Shown here: positions 46,234 through 57,497 of the stretch, in pieces
Numbering within the stretch: position 1 is the stretch's first letter
How the letters are laid out: each line of letters begins with the position of its first letter
From: Jimgerdemannia flammicorona
Taxonomy: Eukaryota > Mucoromycota > Endogonomycetes > Endogonales > Endogonaceae
Assembly (NCBI GenBank): GCA_003990745.1
Contig: RBNI01000019.1
Coordinates: 1 to 59,060 of the forward strand
Direction of reading: 5' to 3'
Length of the DNA: 59,060 bases
The notes under the pieces: model-generated
Databases searched by the model: none
What the model was told of the DNA's origin: nothing
The model's input: only the letters and a program-made list of their open reading frames with translations
Made by a program: the position numbers and the translations under genes

Positions 46234-47923
46234 ATGTCAGTTACGCAGAATTTGACGTTATGGCTCTGTTTCGAAGAGAAGCCAAGATCTTTCCAGTTTC
46301 CCGTTCAATACAAGCAAAACCCTCCCAACTTGGATGCTCTCGCTGCCATCTTGAGTGAAAGAGGGCGCTTAAAAACCGTCAATCTCGACGCCTTTGACAT
46401 TGAGTTCTTCCACGATGATAACCACAGCGAGTCCCTTCCCGGTGGCATTCTCGTTACTGACCTGACGACAACCGACATCTCGCCTCTCTTCCTCCGATAT
46501 CCTTTCTCTGGTGACCGTGGTTAGTTAGAATTTCTCCTTTTCTCCATTTCGTTTCAATTTCTCCATTTCGTTAGGATTCAGGATTTTTCCAGTTCACTTC
46601 TAGAGTTAGTATTCAATTCCTTTTCCGCTTCTGACCCTTCTCTGTAGTGCTTGTCCGTTACCATCTCTCGAATTCCAAGGGTTCGACCCTGCTCAACCAT
46701 AACACTGGCATGTGGTATTGTCTTCGGCAAAAGGTTTACAAATATTTCGAGGTGTTACAAGACGGTGACCCGGAATTTTACTTTGTCCCGCATTTGGGTG
46801 AAGGAAAGGACGGATTCGACATCGAGGATGCGTTTATGTTGAATTCGATCGTTTCAGAGGCTCCTGTGAATGACGGAAAACGTGAGATTAGCTTAGTGAT
46901 TAGCATAAAAGGTCAGTTTAAGATCCAGAATTGGATGCAGATTTGGAAGCATGAATACTTACTTACCTTGTATTCTTATTTGACAGGAAAGAAGGCTTAT
47001 GTGGAATATACGTTTAAAGAAGTGTCCAAGATTTTCGCGAAGGAAGAGTGGAATAATCTCGCAAATGCGCCTAAATTCGACATTGGTAACACCTTAATAT
47101 TTTATTATGCCTGGGTTCGTTGTTATTCGTTATCACGATTAATAACCTACATTGATGTGAATCTTCAGGCAGTCTTTCCGAACCGCCATTACAACCTTCA
47201 GAGGAAGAGTTCAAAGCATTCGTCGACCAGCTCAAGCAGAAGAATCAAGTCTTTTGCGGAGATATCCCGAACGATGCCACAGCCCGCGAATTCATCTCTA
47301 TCTTCATGACAACCGCTATTTTTATGATCCAGTGTCATATGAAGGAAACTGACCAGAATTTCACGATCGACGATTTGCGTCTGCTAGTCGAAGAAATCCT
47401 CAGCGGCACTCGCGGCTTTGGCCTCGTTGACTACCTCGTCAAGTATCTACAACTCGTGGTCATGGTTAATGAAGCTAAGCACAGAGATTTCGAACAGGGA
47501 GCAGCCCAAAATATTGTTCAGATGCATAGTGCACTTGAGGTGTGGAAACGTGGAACATATTCAATTCGTCCATTATTCGTCTAAGATGGCCTACTCATAT
47601 CTCGTATTTCTTCTCAGAAACTGAACAAAAAACGCAGGCTCAATCAGACGAGTGTCTCATTCGTCATGTATGGAATTGTCACTACGGGTAAAAATTGGCG
47701 TTTTCTTCGCTGGACTGGTTCGTTGGAGGGGCCACTCATTGAGATTTCCAAGGATTACAGTACCGGAGAATTTGATGGAGAAATGGAGGGATCGAAATTA
47801 ATCCTTCGTCATATCATACGAGTTCTTTTGGCAGCAATCGAACATGTGAAATCTATGGGGGTCACGGAATCTGAGGAAGGCCAATCTGAGGGCAAGAAAC
47901 AACGTCGCCGCTGCAACGAATAG
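46234..47923 (+). CDS. Crinkler-type effector-like protein, PD-(D/E)XK nuclease-like
   Basis: Five exons: 46234-46519, 46648-46881, 46987-47085, 47169-47539 and 47618-47923, all with GT-AG introns of 78-128 bp, encode 431 residues (441 if the second donor is at 46912; both keep frame). The N-terminus (LTLWLCFEEKPRSFQFPVQY, then a conserved DIEFF...LPGGILV) resembles the ubiquitin-like header of Crinkler proteins. The C-terminal half fits the PD-(D/E)XK fold: GLVDYL with Asp294, VNEAK with Glu308-x-Lys310, Gln320 in GAAQN, then MYGIVTTGKNWRFLRW. Such proteins are described in fungi and oomycetes as putative effectors or in-cell conflict nucleases. No signal peptide is seen. The active-site set looks complete, and no stop or frameshift is present although repeats lie 290 bp upstream. 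A nuclease role is inferred, not shown. Confidence 0.78.
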
Positions 47924-48016
47924 GAGTACATATTCCTCCGCAAGATTCGATACATGTCAACTCAAGTTCCCTTGGATCTTTTGTGCATTTAAATAAGTTT
48001 GCTTCAATCTTCTTGT

Positions 48017-48022
48017 AATAAA
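48017..48022 (+). terminator. Candidate polyadenylation signal
   Basis: aataaa about 95 nt past the stop of the Crinkler-type gene, followed by AT-rich sequence. Confidence 0.45.
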
Positions 48023-49346
48023 AATCATAGTTTGCTATTCAAAATACTATTGATAATACTATGTGTGATGAGCTCAAAGTACTCGCTTATTTTTCTTATG
48101 GTTGGGGTCTTTAATAGGTTGGCCCTTCTACTAGGGCTACCTTTTCAATATTGGAAGTGATCGTCTCGTTTAGGCTCAAAGTTTAATAGATAGTTCAAAT
48201 AATGCGGGAATCAAAGCTATATAATGGCGCAAGGTTGTGTCCGACAGATCGTCGTGAAGCAATCTCTATTGTAGGTAAACAACAGTAACTGTTGCAGATA
48301 AATAATTAAATCAATTAATCATCAGTAGAAATATTGTAGAGCTATTGATATAAAAATAATTACTTTATTAAATTTACCTATAAACTTACAATTATTATTA
48401 TTATTATTAAAATAAAATACTAAAAAGGAATAATATTAAATTCTTAATAAATAAATAGAAAAATTTTAATATACTAGAAACTGATTAATATATTAAATAA
48501 TAAAATAAATAAAAACTTATTAAGTTTAAAATATCATAGATATAAAATATAAATAAATTAGAATTTATAAAGAGTTTAATATTACAATATAATTATAATT
48601 AATACTTAGTATAACAATTATTAACAAATTTAGTTGTGAAATTATAAAATAAAAAAAAAGACTATATAAAACCTATTAATAAATATCTAATAAAATCTGT
48701 TAAAAGACTACTTATAATTATTTATATATAGAATGTTAAATAAATTGAATTTACTTAATTTATATTAAATTTACTCTAAATTAAAATATTAAATTAGAGT
48801 TAAAATTAAAAATTTTATAGTTATAATATATGTATATCAGTAGGATTCTTATAATTATACATTTCTTATAAGGGTAAAATTTTACAATTATAGAATTCAT
48901 ATTCACATTTATAAGATTAAGTAACTACGAACTATAGTATTATACTATATCAAAAATTAAATTTAGATACTAAGATCAAATATCAATTCTATAAATTCTA
49001 ATTTCTAATTTAGATTCTCATTATATTATTTGAGTTTTATTATTAAATAGTACTAATATCAGATTTTTTTTATTTTAATTTTTTGATTAATACTGAGAGT
49101 TTTATCTTTTAATATATGTATAATTTACTTTTAAAGTTCTTAATATAGTTTTTTTTTTTTTTTCAGAATTTACTTTTGTAAAAATAAATTATAATTTTAT
49201 TTAGTTTTTTTTTTTTTTTCAGAATTTACTATTGTAAAAATAAATTATAATTTTATTTAGTTCTGTTTTGATATATTATTTTTTTTAAATTATTTATAGT
49301 TGGATATACTAATAGATTTCTTCTTTTTCTTTTAAAGTATATATAT
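48023..49346. other. Very AT-rich intergenic DNA
   Basis: To about 48290 some CpG remains. From 48300 the sequence is nearly all A/T with no open frame. It contains an ATT microsatellite (48390-48407) and a 56-bp tandem duplication at 49149-49260. Nothing else was recognised. Confidence 0.6.
49149..49260. repeat. 56-bp tandem duplication
   Basis: A T-run followed by cagaatttactwttgtaaaa and ataaattataattttattta occurs twice back to back, with a single base change. Confidence 0.85.
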
Positions 49347-49774
49347 TATGATAAGTGAATAATATAGTATAGTCAGATGATATAATTACTCAATATAGTA
49401 TAGTTACCTATACCTAGTTACTAATATCTATTACTACTTATAATTTACCAAAGATACCTAATCAGGTTTATTAATTTATATCCTATAGATGTAAGAGGGT
49501 TACTTGTTAGAGTAACTGTTATGTAGTTCTGAAAGGGTTTTCTAAAAGTTCTGGATATTCTGGAAGACTGTTTTCTTAAGGCCAAGATCAATTTCATATG
49601 GAGTATGTCCTCTATACTTATTGATTTCAAGATTGGGTTGACATCTCAACCAAAGTCCATTTTTGGACTAGTTCTGGATATTCAGGATTTTCCATATTTC
49701 AGAAAGTTCAAGAAACTAAGACCAGCTTAGTTGAATTGGCATATTGCTGCAGACAATACCAAATTAGGAAATTT

Positions 49775-50122
49775 TGTAACAGAGTTAGGAATGGGACCTA
49801 ATAAGGAGTAGATTTACTTAAGAGTAGTTTGTAGGTTATTAAATAGATTTATTTGCTATTTATAATATTACTATACTAGGAGTAGTTGTATAAAGGGATA
49901 TTGTAGAGAAGTGCTCAGAAGTTGTGTTCAGATTGTTCAAGTCTAAGATTCTGAGGTCTGGGGGAGGGGGTATTTATACTAGTGAGGGGCTATCTGGGCT
50001 ATACTAGATATAGGTGTAGCACTTAGTGCCTTGCTGAGTTGGAATGCAGTTATGTAGTATAAGTATGATCTGACATATCAAGGGATTGTCTGACTGCTGA
50101 GTTAGTTCCCAGTTATATCAAA
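49775..50122 (-). repeat. LTR-like block of family C
   Basis: On the minus strand it runs from about tgatataactggg to aactctgttaca, with tataaataccccc in the middle and a C-rich stretch after it, as in an LTR U3-R junction. Only one copy is in the window, so LTR status is unproven. Confidence 0.45.
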
Positions 50123-50167
50123 CAAGGCTAATCTAACTATACTATGATAGCTAAGCTATCTATAGAT

Positions 50168-51262
50168 TTAGATACTGTCTGGGTAGTCTTTAATGACATC
50201 ACTATTGATGATGTTATCTCTGATGAAGTAGTCATCTAGGAAGAGTTGTTCATAGATTAATTCTCCTTATTTGCTGAGGTAATAGTACATTGGGACTTCA
50301 TCACTGTCCTACAGGATAGCATCATCAGTCTTATATGCTGGGTATAGAGTTGGTGGATGAAGGAGGGGTGCATCATCTTCACTTTCATCAGATTCACTGT
50401 CTGCATACCTTCTATAGGTTATGGCACTATGAGTAGTGGGGTTATAGTAAGCTGGCAGCTGTGGTTCATGTCACTCATACTCGAGTGATGGAGTGGTTGG
50501 TTCAATCTCGAGAGTTGTCTGAAGGTACAGATTATGTTCTCCAGTCTCTTCATTATAGTTGAAGTAATCAGAGGTAAATGCCAGTTGGTATTTATACCAG
50601 TGGTCATTGTCCCAATAAGTTTCATAGGTAGTTATGAACTGTTGTAAGTTCATCAGCAGTATTGGTGGAGTGATCAGGGTTGGCAGGGATCCTTGGCTTG
50701 AGGTCATGTTGACATTAGAGGGATCATTGTCTTCTACTTCATCTTTATCAAATCAGATTATTTTGTAGATGTCCTTCATAGTGTATCCAACTTGAGATAT
50801 TTGCAGGATATGATTATTGGGGTGTGGGAAGGTTCTGTCTATGGTCTGAATATATTTGAGATACTTGTAGTTGAGCTCTTATATCATATCATTGATTTGG
50901 TCATAGGACAGAATAGCAACCATTTTGGCAGTAGTGACTCAGAGGCAGGGAATAATGCTATACTCATAGAAGAGTTCTTGATGTTTGCGGGCAATGAGTT
51001 TCTGGTGTTGAGACATCTGGGTAATATCTATATTATGGTAGTGTTCAACCATGTCTTCTAGGAGGCGGCCAATCTGGAGGTAGCTTGAGATTTGTCTAAT
51101 TCAGTGGGCTTCGCTAAGTATGTTCAGGGCATTCCATCAGGCTTCCATGAAGTAGAGGGGTGCTAAGCTATGGATATTTATGAGGGGCAGAGGGAGTATG
51201 ACTCAGTTGACAATGGCATTCCAAATGTTAGTGTGGATGTGGTTATAGATCTCAGTGGTCAT
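50168..51262 (-). pseudogene. Decayed 365-codon ORF of unknown function
   Basis: From ATG at 51262 one minus-strand frame extends 365 codons to TAA at 50168 with nine internal stops, mostly TGA in places where Trp would fit, and no frameshift. The product is rich in aromatic residues and Asn/Ile, e.g. EIYNHIHTNIWNAIVN, RLLEDMVEHYHNIDITQMS, TYETYWDNDHWYKYQLAF, with an acidic ESDESEDD segment near the C-terminus. No transposase, Gag or polymerase motif was recognised. It may be the Gag-like or accessory protein of family C. Confidence 0.5.
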
Positions 51263-52663
51263 GTTTGTATGTTCAGAAGTTATGATTGTTTGTTTGGTTT
51301 GTTTTGGTTCACTGTTTCAACATATCTTAGTACTCAGTATATATGCATTTGGTCCTAATTGGTAAAATTCTGTTTGTGTAAATCTTGTGTTCCGTGACTT
51401 CATGTTGACTCAGCTTTGTGTGCTGTAACTTCTATTTGACTCAGCTTTGTAATCTTGCAGGTGATTTCCAGATTTGTTCAGAGGTCACATGTAATTTCAG
51501 TAGCTTGATCAGAGGATGATGTGTGATTTCATTAGCTTGGAGGTTGTGCACTTATAATAGATATATCTGTGCCCTTTAGTTACATCTAGTTATTTTATTT
51601 TCAAAACTGTATTACTGTATATTCTATAGTTAGCTATATATCAATCAGATAGTAATTCTAACTATATAAAATACTTCAGTAATAAGAGTGAATAAACCTC
51701 AGTTTAAAAAGTTAAAGAAAAGCAGAGAGATTCTATTTCTACTCTGGTTCACTTTCTGATATAAAGAAGTTTACCAAGTTTGAGTAAAAAACTTTGCTTT
51801 AATTTGAGTGAAACCTGCTGCTTAAGGAAAAATTTATATTTTTAAAGAAATCTGTCATATTCTCAATCTAATATAAGATGTATATTTATAGTAAATATTC
51901 ATTTATATAAATAAAGTAGTCTTTGATATAACTTTATTAAGTTAAGAAGAGATGTCTACTGATTTAGAAGAATCTATACCATTTAAGTTATTTAAGAAGT
52001 CTGTCTGTATTTTCAATATAAAGCCAGTATAGTATAAGATATATCCTTATAGTGAATATCTATTTGCATAAATAAAGTAGTCTTTATTATAACTTTGCTC
52101 AAGAATTTACACTATCTAAGTTATCCAAGAACTGCTATTTTTAAGTAATCTATATTATCTGTCATTTTAAGAACTCTTTATAAGAAATATCATCAAGATT
52201 AACAAATTATTACACAGAAATTATGTAAGATAACTAATCACACTATATAGAGATTATCATGTAGAAATTATATACTTTTTGGAAATAAGATTATTATATA
52301 GAAATTTCATACTTTTAGAATCTGTTATACTATATAGAGATTATTATATAAATAGTTACTACATTCAAGAACTATCTCAAAAAGAAAATTAACTACTTGA
52401 TATCTAGATTTATCTATTATACTACTAAATATTAAAGATATTAGAAATTATAGAATGTTTTATTATATTTTAACAAAGTAACTATAGGTTCAAGCTAATC
52501 TAAATAGTTGTCCTGATCTTGTAATCTATCTCTATTGAGCCAGTATATTAAATTTGGAGACTAAACTGGAAAGATTTTCTTTAAATCTTTATAACTTTTT
52601 AGCTCACAGAAATCCAATAGTCAGACTGAATATATTTGATATAATACTAATCTCTATTACTAT

Positions 52664-54106
52664 TGTAATATACCTGGCTCAATGGAGGCAAATTACAAGA
52701 TTTGGGGTTGGTGTAGTTTGGCTTGAGCCTCCAGTTACTTTGTCAAAAGCAACAAAATATTCTAAGATTCCTGAGGTCCTTGGTGTTTAGTGGTATAATA
52801 GTCAATCTGGATACAGTAGTAGTTCCTCTATTTGTGTGGTAGTCAATTTATGCGGATTTCCTTATTGAGACAGTTCTCTGGGTATAGCAGCAATTTGTGT
52901 GTAAATGGGTTTCCTTCTTGGGTCAACTGGGAATTGGTAGAATTTTGTGTGTAGTACAATGATCTCTATGATGGTCTGGCAATTTAGCAGTTATTCTTCT
53001 TGAGTGACGGGCAATCTCTGTGTAGCACAATGATCTCTAAAAGTATGCAATTTCTGCATGATGATCTCTTGTGTAGCATGATGGTCTCTGTGTAGTGTGG
53101 TGGGCTCCTTATGCAGGCTTCTCAATTTAGCATGGATTCTCCTAAATTGGCGGGCTTCTGGGAATAACTCAGTGGTTCTTCTGAATTGGCTTACTGGGAA
53201 TAATGCTGGCAGTGGATTTTTCTGAGACTCACTGGGAACAAACTAATGACTCAGGTAGTGTAGATAACTCAGATAACTTGGATAACTCAGATGTTGCGGA
53301 TTCTTCCTGAATCGGTGGGATTCTTTGGGAATGCAGATAACTCGAAAATGGCAGTTTCAACTGGGAAATATAACTGGCAGCTTTGGGAAAGGGTCTCTTG
53401 GCAAAGTTGCATCAAAGACTGACTTCATTTGCACAAATGGATTCAGTGCAAAGTTGCATCAGAAACTGGCTTGAGCAAGGTGGCTTTCTCTTAGGGAGTA
53501 GAAAGGCAGAAATCTTCACGATTATCTGGCAAGTGAACCAAGGGTTTCTCTTCAAAAGGCAGTGAAGTTCTTCCTTAAACTTGGCAGCAAACTTGGATTC
53601 TTCAGGCTTAGTCTGACAAGCATACCAATCAATCTTTGTATCAGAAAGTGGACCAGAGTGAGAATAAGGAGACCAATGCTCAATCTTTAGAGGCTTCTTT
53701 GGTTTGTACTTCAATTCAGACTGAGGTTTATTCACTCATATCTCTGGGGTATTTTATATAAGTTGGTTACTATCTGATTGCTATGTGGCTAACTATAGAT
53801 TTATATCTTCTGGTAATGTTTGGGTGTGTCCTCCAGGTATAGGTGTATCCACAGGACATGAGTGTGTCTGCAGGATATGAGTGTGTCCACTGGATATGAG
53901 TGTGTCTGCTGGACACAGGTGTGTCCTCAGGATATGGATAAACAACCCTGGTCTGATATCCTGGCTAATTATAAGTGTGGTGTGATTGAGTAACTAATAC
54001 TGGAAGTCACATCATGCTGAGAGTCTATGTCATCTGGCTAAGTATGCTAATTGTTTGTATCATCTGACTAAGTTATAATTCAGATAGTATGTTTTGGTTT
54101 GTTATA
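52664..54106 (-). repeat. 3' LTR of B6
   Basis: Left end tgtaatatacc, right end tttgttata (from atcaca-type end), 1443 bp. U3 carries about six tandem copies of a 22-23 bp gtgtgtctgctggacatgag-type unit at 53818-53940, the longest array among the family-B copies here. Confidence 0.85.
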
Positions 54107-55457
54107 TCAGCCCCTACTGAAGGATAGTCTGTCTCAGACTATTCTTCAGTCATCATCCCAATAGGTATAAGTAGCTTCAGTATCTATATCTGTTCCACAT
54201 CTTCATTGTCTGTACTAGGGTCACTCCATTCTAAAGGCTCCTCCTCTTTCTTGAGAAATAGAGTCTCAACTTGGTGGATGATACTGAGGTAGGTGGGCAG
54301 AGTCATCTTTTGGAGATCATTTAGAGAGAACTGGGCCTAGATTAGAGCTGAAGGATTTCATTTGTAGATTGTATATAAGCTTTCTGCAGCAGTAGTATTC
54401 CATCTGTTCAGGTCAGTAGTATTGTGGACATAGGCCGGTCTGGGAGGGGGAGATTCTGCAATTGTTATCTATTTGCAAAATATGTCTGCAGCTATTGGAC
54501 CTGGAGTAATCTCTCAGTCAGAGTGAGGTTTTCTTGATGAACCTGGATTCTCTGAAGGTATGTTCTATTGGGTTCTCTAAACTGTGGTAGGGGAACTGGT
54601 AGGGCTTGAAGGGAACTGAGGATAAGGGTCTGGAGGCAGTTATCAATTCTCTAGTTCATGGTATAGAGAAAGGTATATCTTGAGGCAGTTGATGTGTACT
54701 AGTGTCCTCAGGGTTTGTCCATCCATACTTCTTAAATAGATGCTGGTTTCTCTGATGTTATATATAAGATAAGGTCCTTCCCACTTGGTCTTCAGTTTGG
54801 TAGCAAAATTTGTCTCAATAATTCTTCTCCAAACTAGTACTTGATCTCTAATCTTGATCTCCTGATCCTTCTGCTTCTGGTCATAGTACTTCTTTTGTCT
54901 TTCTTGGGCTTTGATAATCTGAACTCAGGCCTGATTATGTAAATGTTCTGTCTTTTTGAGGAGGTCTCTGAGATCCTTATGGTCAGCAGTTCTTGTCTTC
55001 TTGATAAACACCATTTCAAATAGCTTTTATTTGGTGGAGGCAGTAGGGGTGTTTGAATTGCCCATAGGATCTCAGATAAGCAGAGGTCCCAGTTGGTGGG
55101 ATTGACTCAGGCAAGTCCTTTCTTGATGGTCTGGTTCATTCTTTCTATCATGCCATTAGTCTGTGGGTAATATAATATAGACTATTTGAGGTGGATCTTG
55201 TGAATTTAGGTATAACTTGTGATTATGTTGTTGATGAATTCTGTGCCTTAGTCAGAGATAAGTTCTTCTGGGGATCCATATCTGAGTATGAGTCCATGGA
55301 GAAGGCCTACAATGGTCAAGGCATCTGTAATTTCCATTGGGAAAGCTTCAGGCCACTTAGTCAGATATTTCACAAATATAAGGATGTACTTGTTTCTTCT
55401 TCATGTAACTGGTAGAGGTCCAATTATCTACTCTCCATCTCTGAAAGATGTTATCTG

Positions 55458-55469
55458 GTGGTGCAATTG
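55458..55469. repeat. Left target duplication of the retroposed sequence
   Basis: gtggtgcaattg, identical to 56681-56692. B1 has a single similar site (ggtggtgtaattg) here, confirming a later insertion. Confidence 0.88.
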
Positions 55470-56680
55470 TTTTTTTTTTTTTTTTTTTTTTTAACAGACT
55501 CATAGTCCTACAGATTTTTATTAGAAGGGAACCTAGACTATATAGGCCAAAACCCTCCCCTACCACATACCGAACAATATCCCCCCATTAACCTAGGCTA
55601 TTAAATTGTCCAGCAGTCTCACCACTCCAGCTATGCCTGTTAAACACCAGCTACATTGACCCCCATGACATAGATCAGACTTGTCTGCTCACCAGGGCTG
55701 GATCATCATTTACATGCAAGAGGACACCTATGTGTCAGATCTAGCAGTGCCAGGACTGAATAAAGAATAGCCTCCTGAACCCCAAAAGAAAGCCCAAGGC
55801 AAAAAAAAACCCCCCAACTAACCAACAGAGAGCAAAGCAGATTCAAAGCAGGTGAGTAAAGGACTTACATGCAGAACTATCTGCAAAGGACTTACACATA
55901 GGCTATGGCCAGAAAAGACCCCACTCCCACTCTCCGAGCCTGCGGGCCTTGATCATGTTACCGTATTAACTCTCAGTTTCAGTCAGGTACTGCCAAATGA
56001 GGAAGACCCCACTCTCCAAGCCTGTGGGCCTCAATCGTATTGCTGCATCAGCTTCTGGTTCCAGTTGGATACAGCCAGGATACCAGCCCCTGCACCACTT
56101 CACCTCCGACTAGCCAATCAAAAGGCCCCACTGAAATATTATCTACCTCAGCCCCGATGACCACCCCCAGCCTGGCACCCTACTGGTTCACTGTTATTAC
56201 CTTTCCTCCTATCTGTAACAGCCATCTTCCCTTCCATCCCAACAACACCTAAAAAAACCATCACTTACACCAGAACCATGCTTACCGGGAAGCTTGCCAA
56301 AGCCAGAGGGCTCCACCACAGATACTGAGGACCTACAGATAACCTATACTGGGCACTTGATGCCCAAGGTCAGCTGACTCTCTATGTAACCCATGATACA
56401 CCAAGACAATACCATGTTGGTGACAACAAAAGGAAGAAGGTGCTGCACCAAAATGGATACACCCCAGATGCAGCTGAAGGCACCAGAAACCACAAAAAAG
56501 TGGAGAAGACACCAATCTGAAACTGATAAAGGGGCAATTCATCACTATTGCCCTCCTCCCACCATGCCCATATAGGCACAGCAAACTAACCTGAGGTAGA
56601 GGGGGTAATAATAGGGGAAAAGAAACTTGGAAGGTTGCCTACCAAATCTTATAACCAGTAAGGTAGCGGAGAAAGGGGTA
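55470..56680 (-). mobile_element. Poly(A)-tailed retroposed sequence, unclassified
   Basis: A 1211-bp insertion flanked by a perfect 12-bp duplication. The minus strand ends in a poly(A) of about 22-24 (T run at 55470-55492), preceded about 25 nt upstream by AATAAA (tttatt at 55517-55522). It is GC-richer than its host and keeps some CpG. Open frames reach about 100 codons (55852-56160 on the other strand), and no LINE protein motif was found. It could be a non-autonomous element moved by LINE machinery or a processed copy of a cellular transcript. Confidence 0.75.
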
Positions 56681-56692
56681 GTGGTGCAATTG
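56681..56692. repeat. Right target duplication of the retroposed sequence
   Basis: gtggtgcaattg; B6 integrase sequence resumes directly after it (attgcaaaagtgctt). Confidence 0.88.
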
Positions 56693-56740
56693 ATTGCAAA
56701 AGTGCTTAGTAGTTTTTCCTTTCTTGGTACTTCTGGCAGG

Positions 56741-57192
56741 TGTAATGGTTCTAGTTTCCTTAGGAGGAAGCAGCTAAATCTGGAAGTTTTAGTTGGCCTA
56801 AAGTAGCTTGAAGAGATACTTAAAGGTTCAGAATTTCTGGGAGAAAATATTCTGAGCTTTATCCAAGCAGAGAATAAGGATATTTATACATGATCTGAAA
56901 GAAAGATCCAGAACGATTTTGGAAAGAAAGAGAAATGCCAAGAAATAGGTTCTCAGTAAAGCTGACTAATACTATTCTACAATGTTCCAAAAGGTTCTAT
57001 GACTAGCTAAGACAAGATACTTGGAGCCAAGGAAAGATAAGAATGTTTTAGTAATGTCTGGGCACCAAGAGAAGGTTTCTAAGCAAGTAGAAGGTGGTGG
57101 AATATAGTAGAATTTTCAAGAAATGATAAGAAAAGACTAACTAAAAGATGCAAAAATATACTAAGACTAAATATGACTGTAAAATTGTTACA
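56741..57192 (-). repeat. 3' LTR of A2
   Basis: Minus strand tgtaacaattttacag...accattaca, 452 bp with clean TG...CA ends. TATA box (tttatac in plus orientation) about 56879 and a Pol II signal ataaagctc just after it. Best reference LTR for family A in this window. Confidence 0.9.
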
Positions 57193-57204
57193 TCTCTCCC
57201 TTCT
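57193..57204 (-). promoter_or_regulatory. Polypurine tract of A2
   Basis: On the minus strand agaagggagaga directly precedes the LTR start tgtaaca. Confidence 0.85.
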
Positions 57205-57497
57205 TAAGAACCAACATCCTTGTTGAGTTCTTAGATAATACAAGATTAGATATACTTAACCAAAATTTCTCAAACTTATATCAGTACATTGACTGAGATT
57301 AGTCATCCTTGTATAGGGCAAAGGGCCTATTATCAGACTAACCAACTGGAAGGGGTTTGAACCCAGCTAGTACATAGCTTCATTTCAGTGGACTTCTTGT
57401 TCATTAAATATTCTACTAGTCCTGAGGTTCCAAAGTAAACTTCCAATGCATAAGGTACTGGTCTTTGCTATAGGTCATCAATAATCCAAGAAAGTCA

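Larger units (their letters stand above)
49436..51594 (-). mobile_element. Fragment of an unrelated LTR-type repeat (family C) in the B5 LTR
   Basis: Interrupts the B5 LTR; exact borders and target duplication were not resolved. On the minus strand it holds a 5' leader-like segment with a doubled 30-bp motif (51390-51450), a 365-codon decayed ORF (50168-51262), then an LTR-like block (49775-50122, tataaatac promoter-like box at about 49970, end ctctgttaca), then a short open start (MENPEYPELVQKWTLVEM, about 49690). Whether ORF and LTR belong to one element is uncertain. Confidence 0.55.
49347..52663 (+). mobile_element. Ty3/gypsy element B5: split 5' LTR plus leader
   Basis: The LTR begins tatgataagtgaataat (decayed from tgtgacgtgcgaacaac), continues to about 49435, is interrupted, and resumes about 51595 to end at 52552. 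It is followed by 111 bp of family-B leader (tttggagactaaactgg...) that is cut at 52664 by B6. TATA-like tataaaa about 51667, gaataaa about 51690. The rest of B5 would lie beyond the window. Confidence 0.75.
54107..56735 (-). pseudogene. B6 integrase remnant (interrupted)
   Basis: Reading right to left: APPDNIFQRWRVD (about 55450), the KWPEAF-type block, MxERMNQTIKKGL (about 55140), a KKxxxFEMVFxKK segment (about 55010), then GPYLIYNIRETSIYLRSMD (about 54780) and the C-terminal extension. Broken by stops and by the insertion at 55470-56680. Confidence 0.75.
52664..56740 (-). mobile_element. Ty3/gypsy element B6: 3' LTR and integrase end
   Basis: Family B in minus orientation, inserted in the leader of B5. 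Complete 3' LTR (52664-54106), then integrase running rightward until chromovirus A2 interrupts it at 56741. The sequence ctttcttggtacttctggcaggt, which is cut there, is continuous in B1 at about 22915. A retroposed poly(A) sequence (55470-56680) was also inserted. Confidence 0.85.

Noticed and set aside
46912..46986. Alternative intron 2 donor gtcagt at 46912 in the Crinkler-type gene
   Set aside because: Keeps frame and is possible, but gtgaga at 46882 is the better donor and removes a ten-residue insertion; only transcripts can decide.
53818..53940. Regular short repeats resembling a CRISPR array
   Set aside because: Units are contiguous without unique spacers and lie in the U3 of a eukaryotic LTR.
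55852..56160. 102-codon plus-strand ORF
   Set aside because: Lies antisense to the inferred poly(A)-tailed transcript, with low-complexity Pro/Ser content and no homology recognised.
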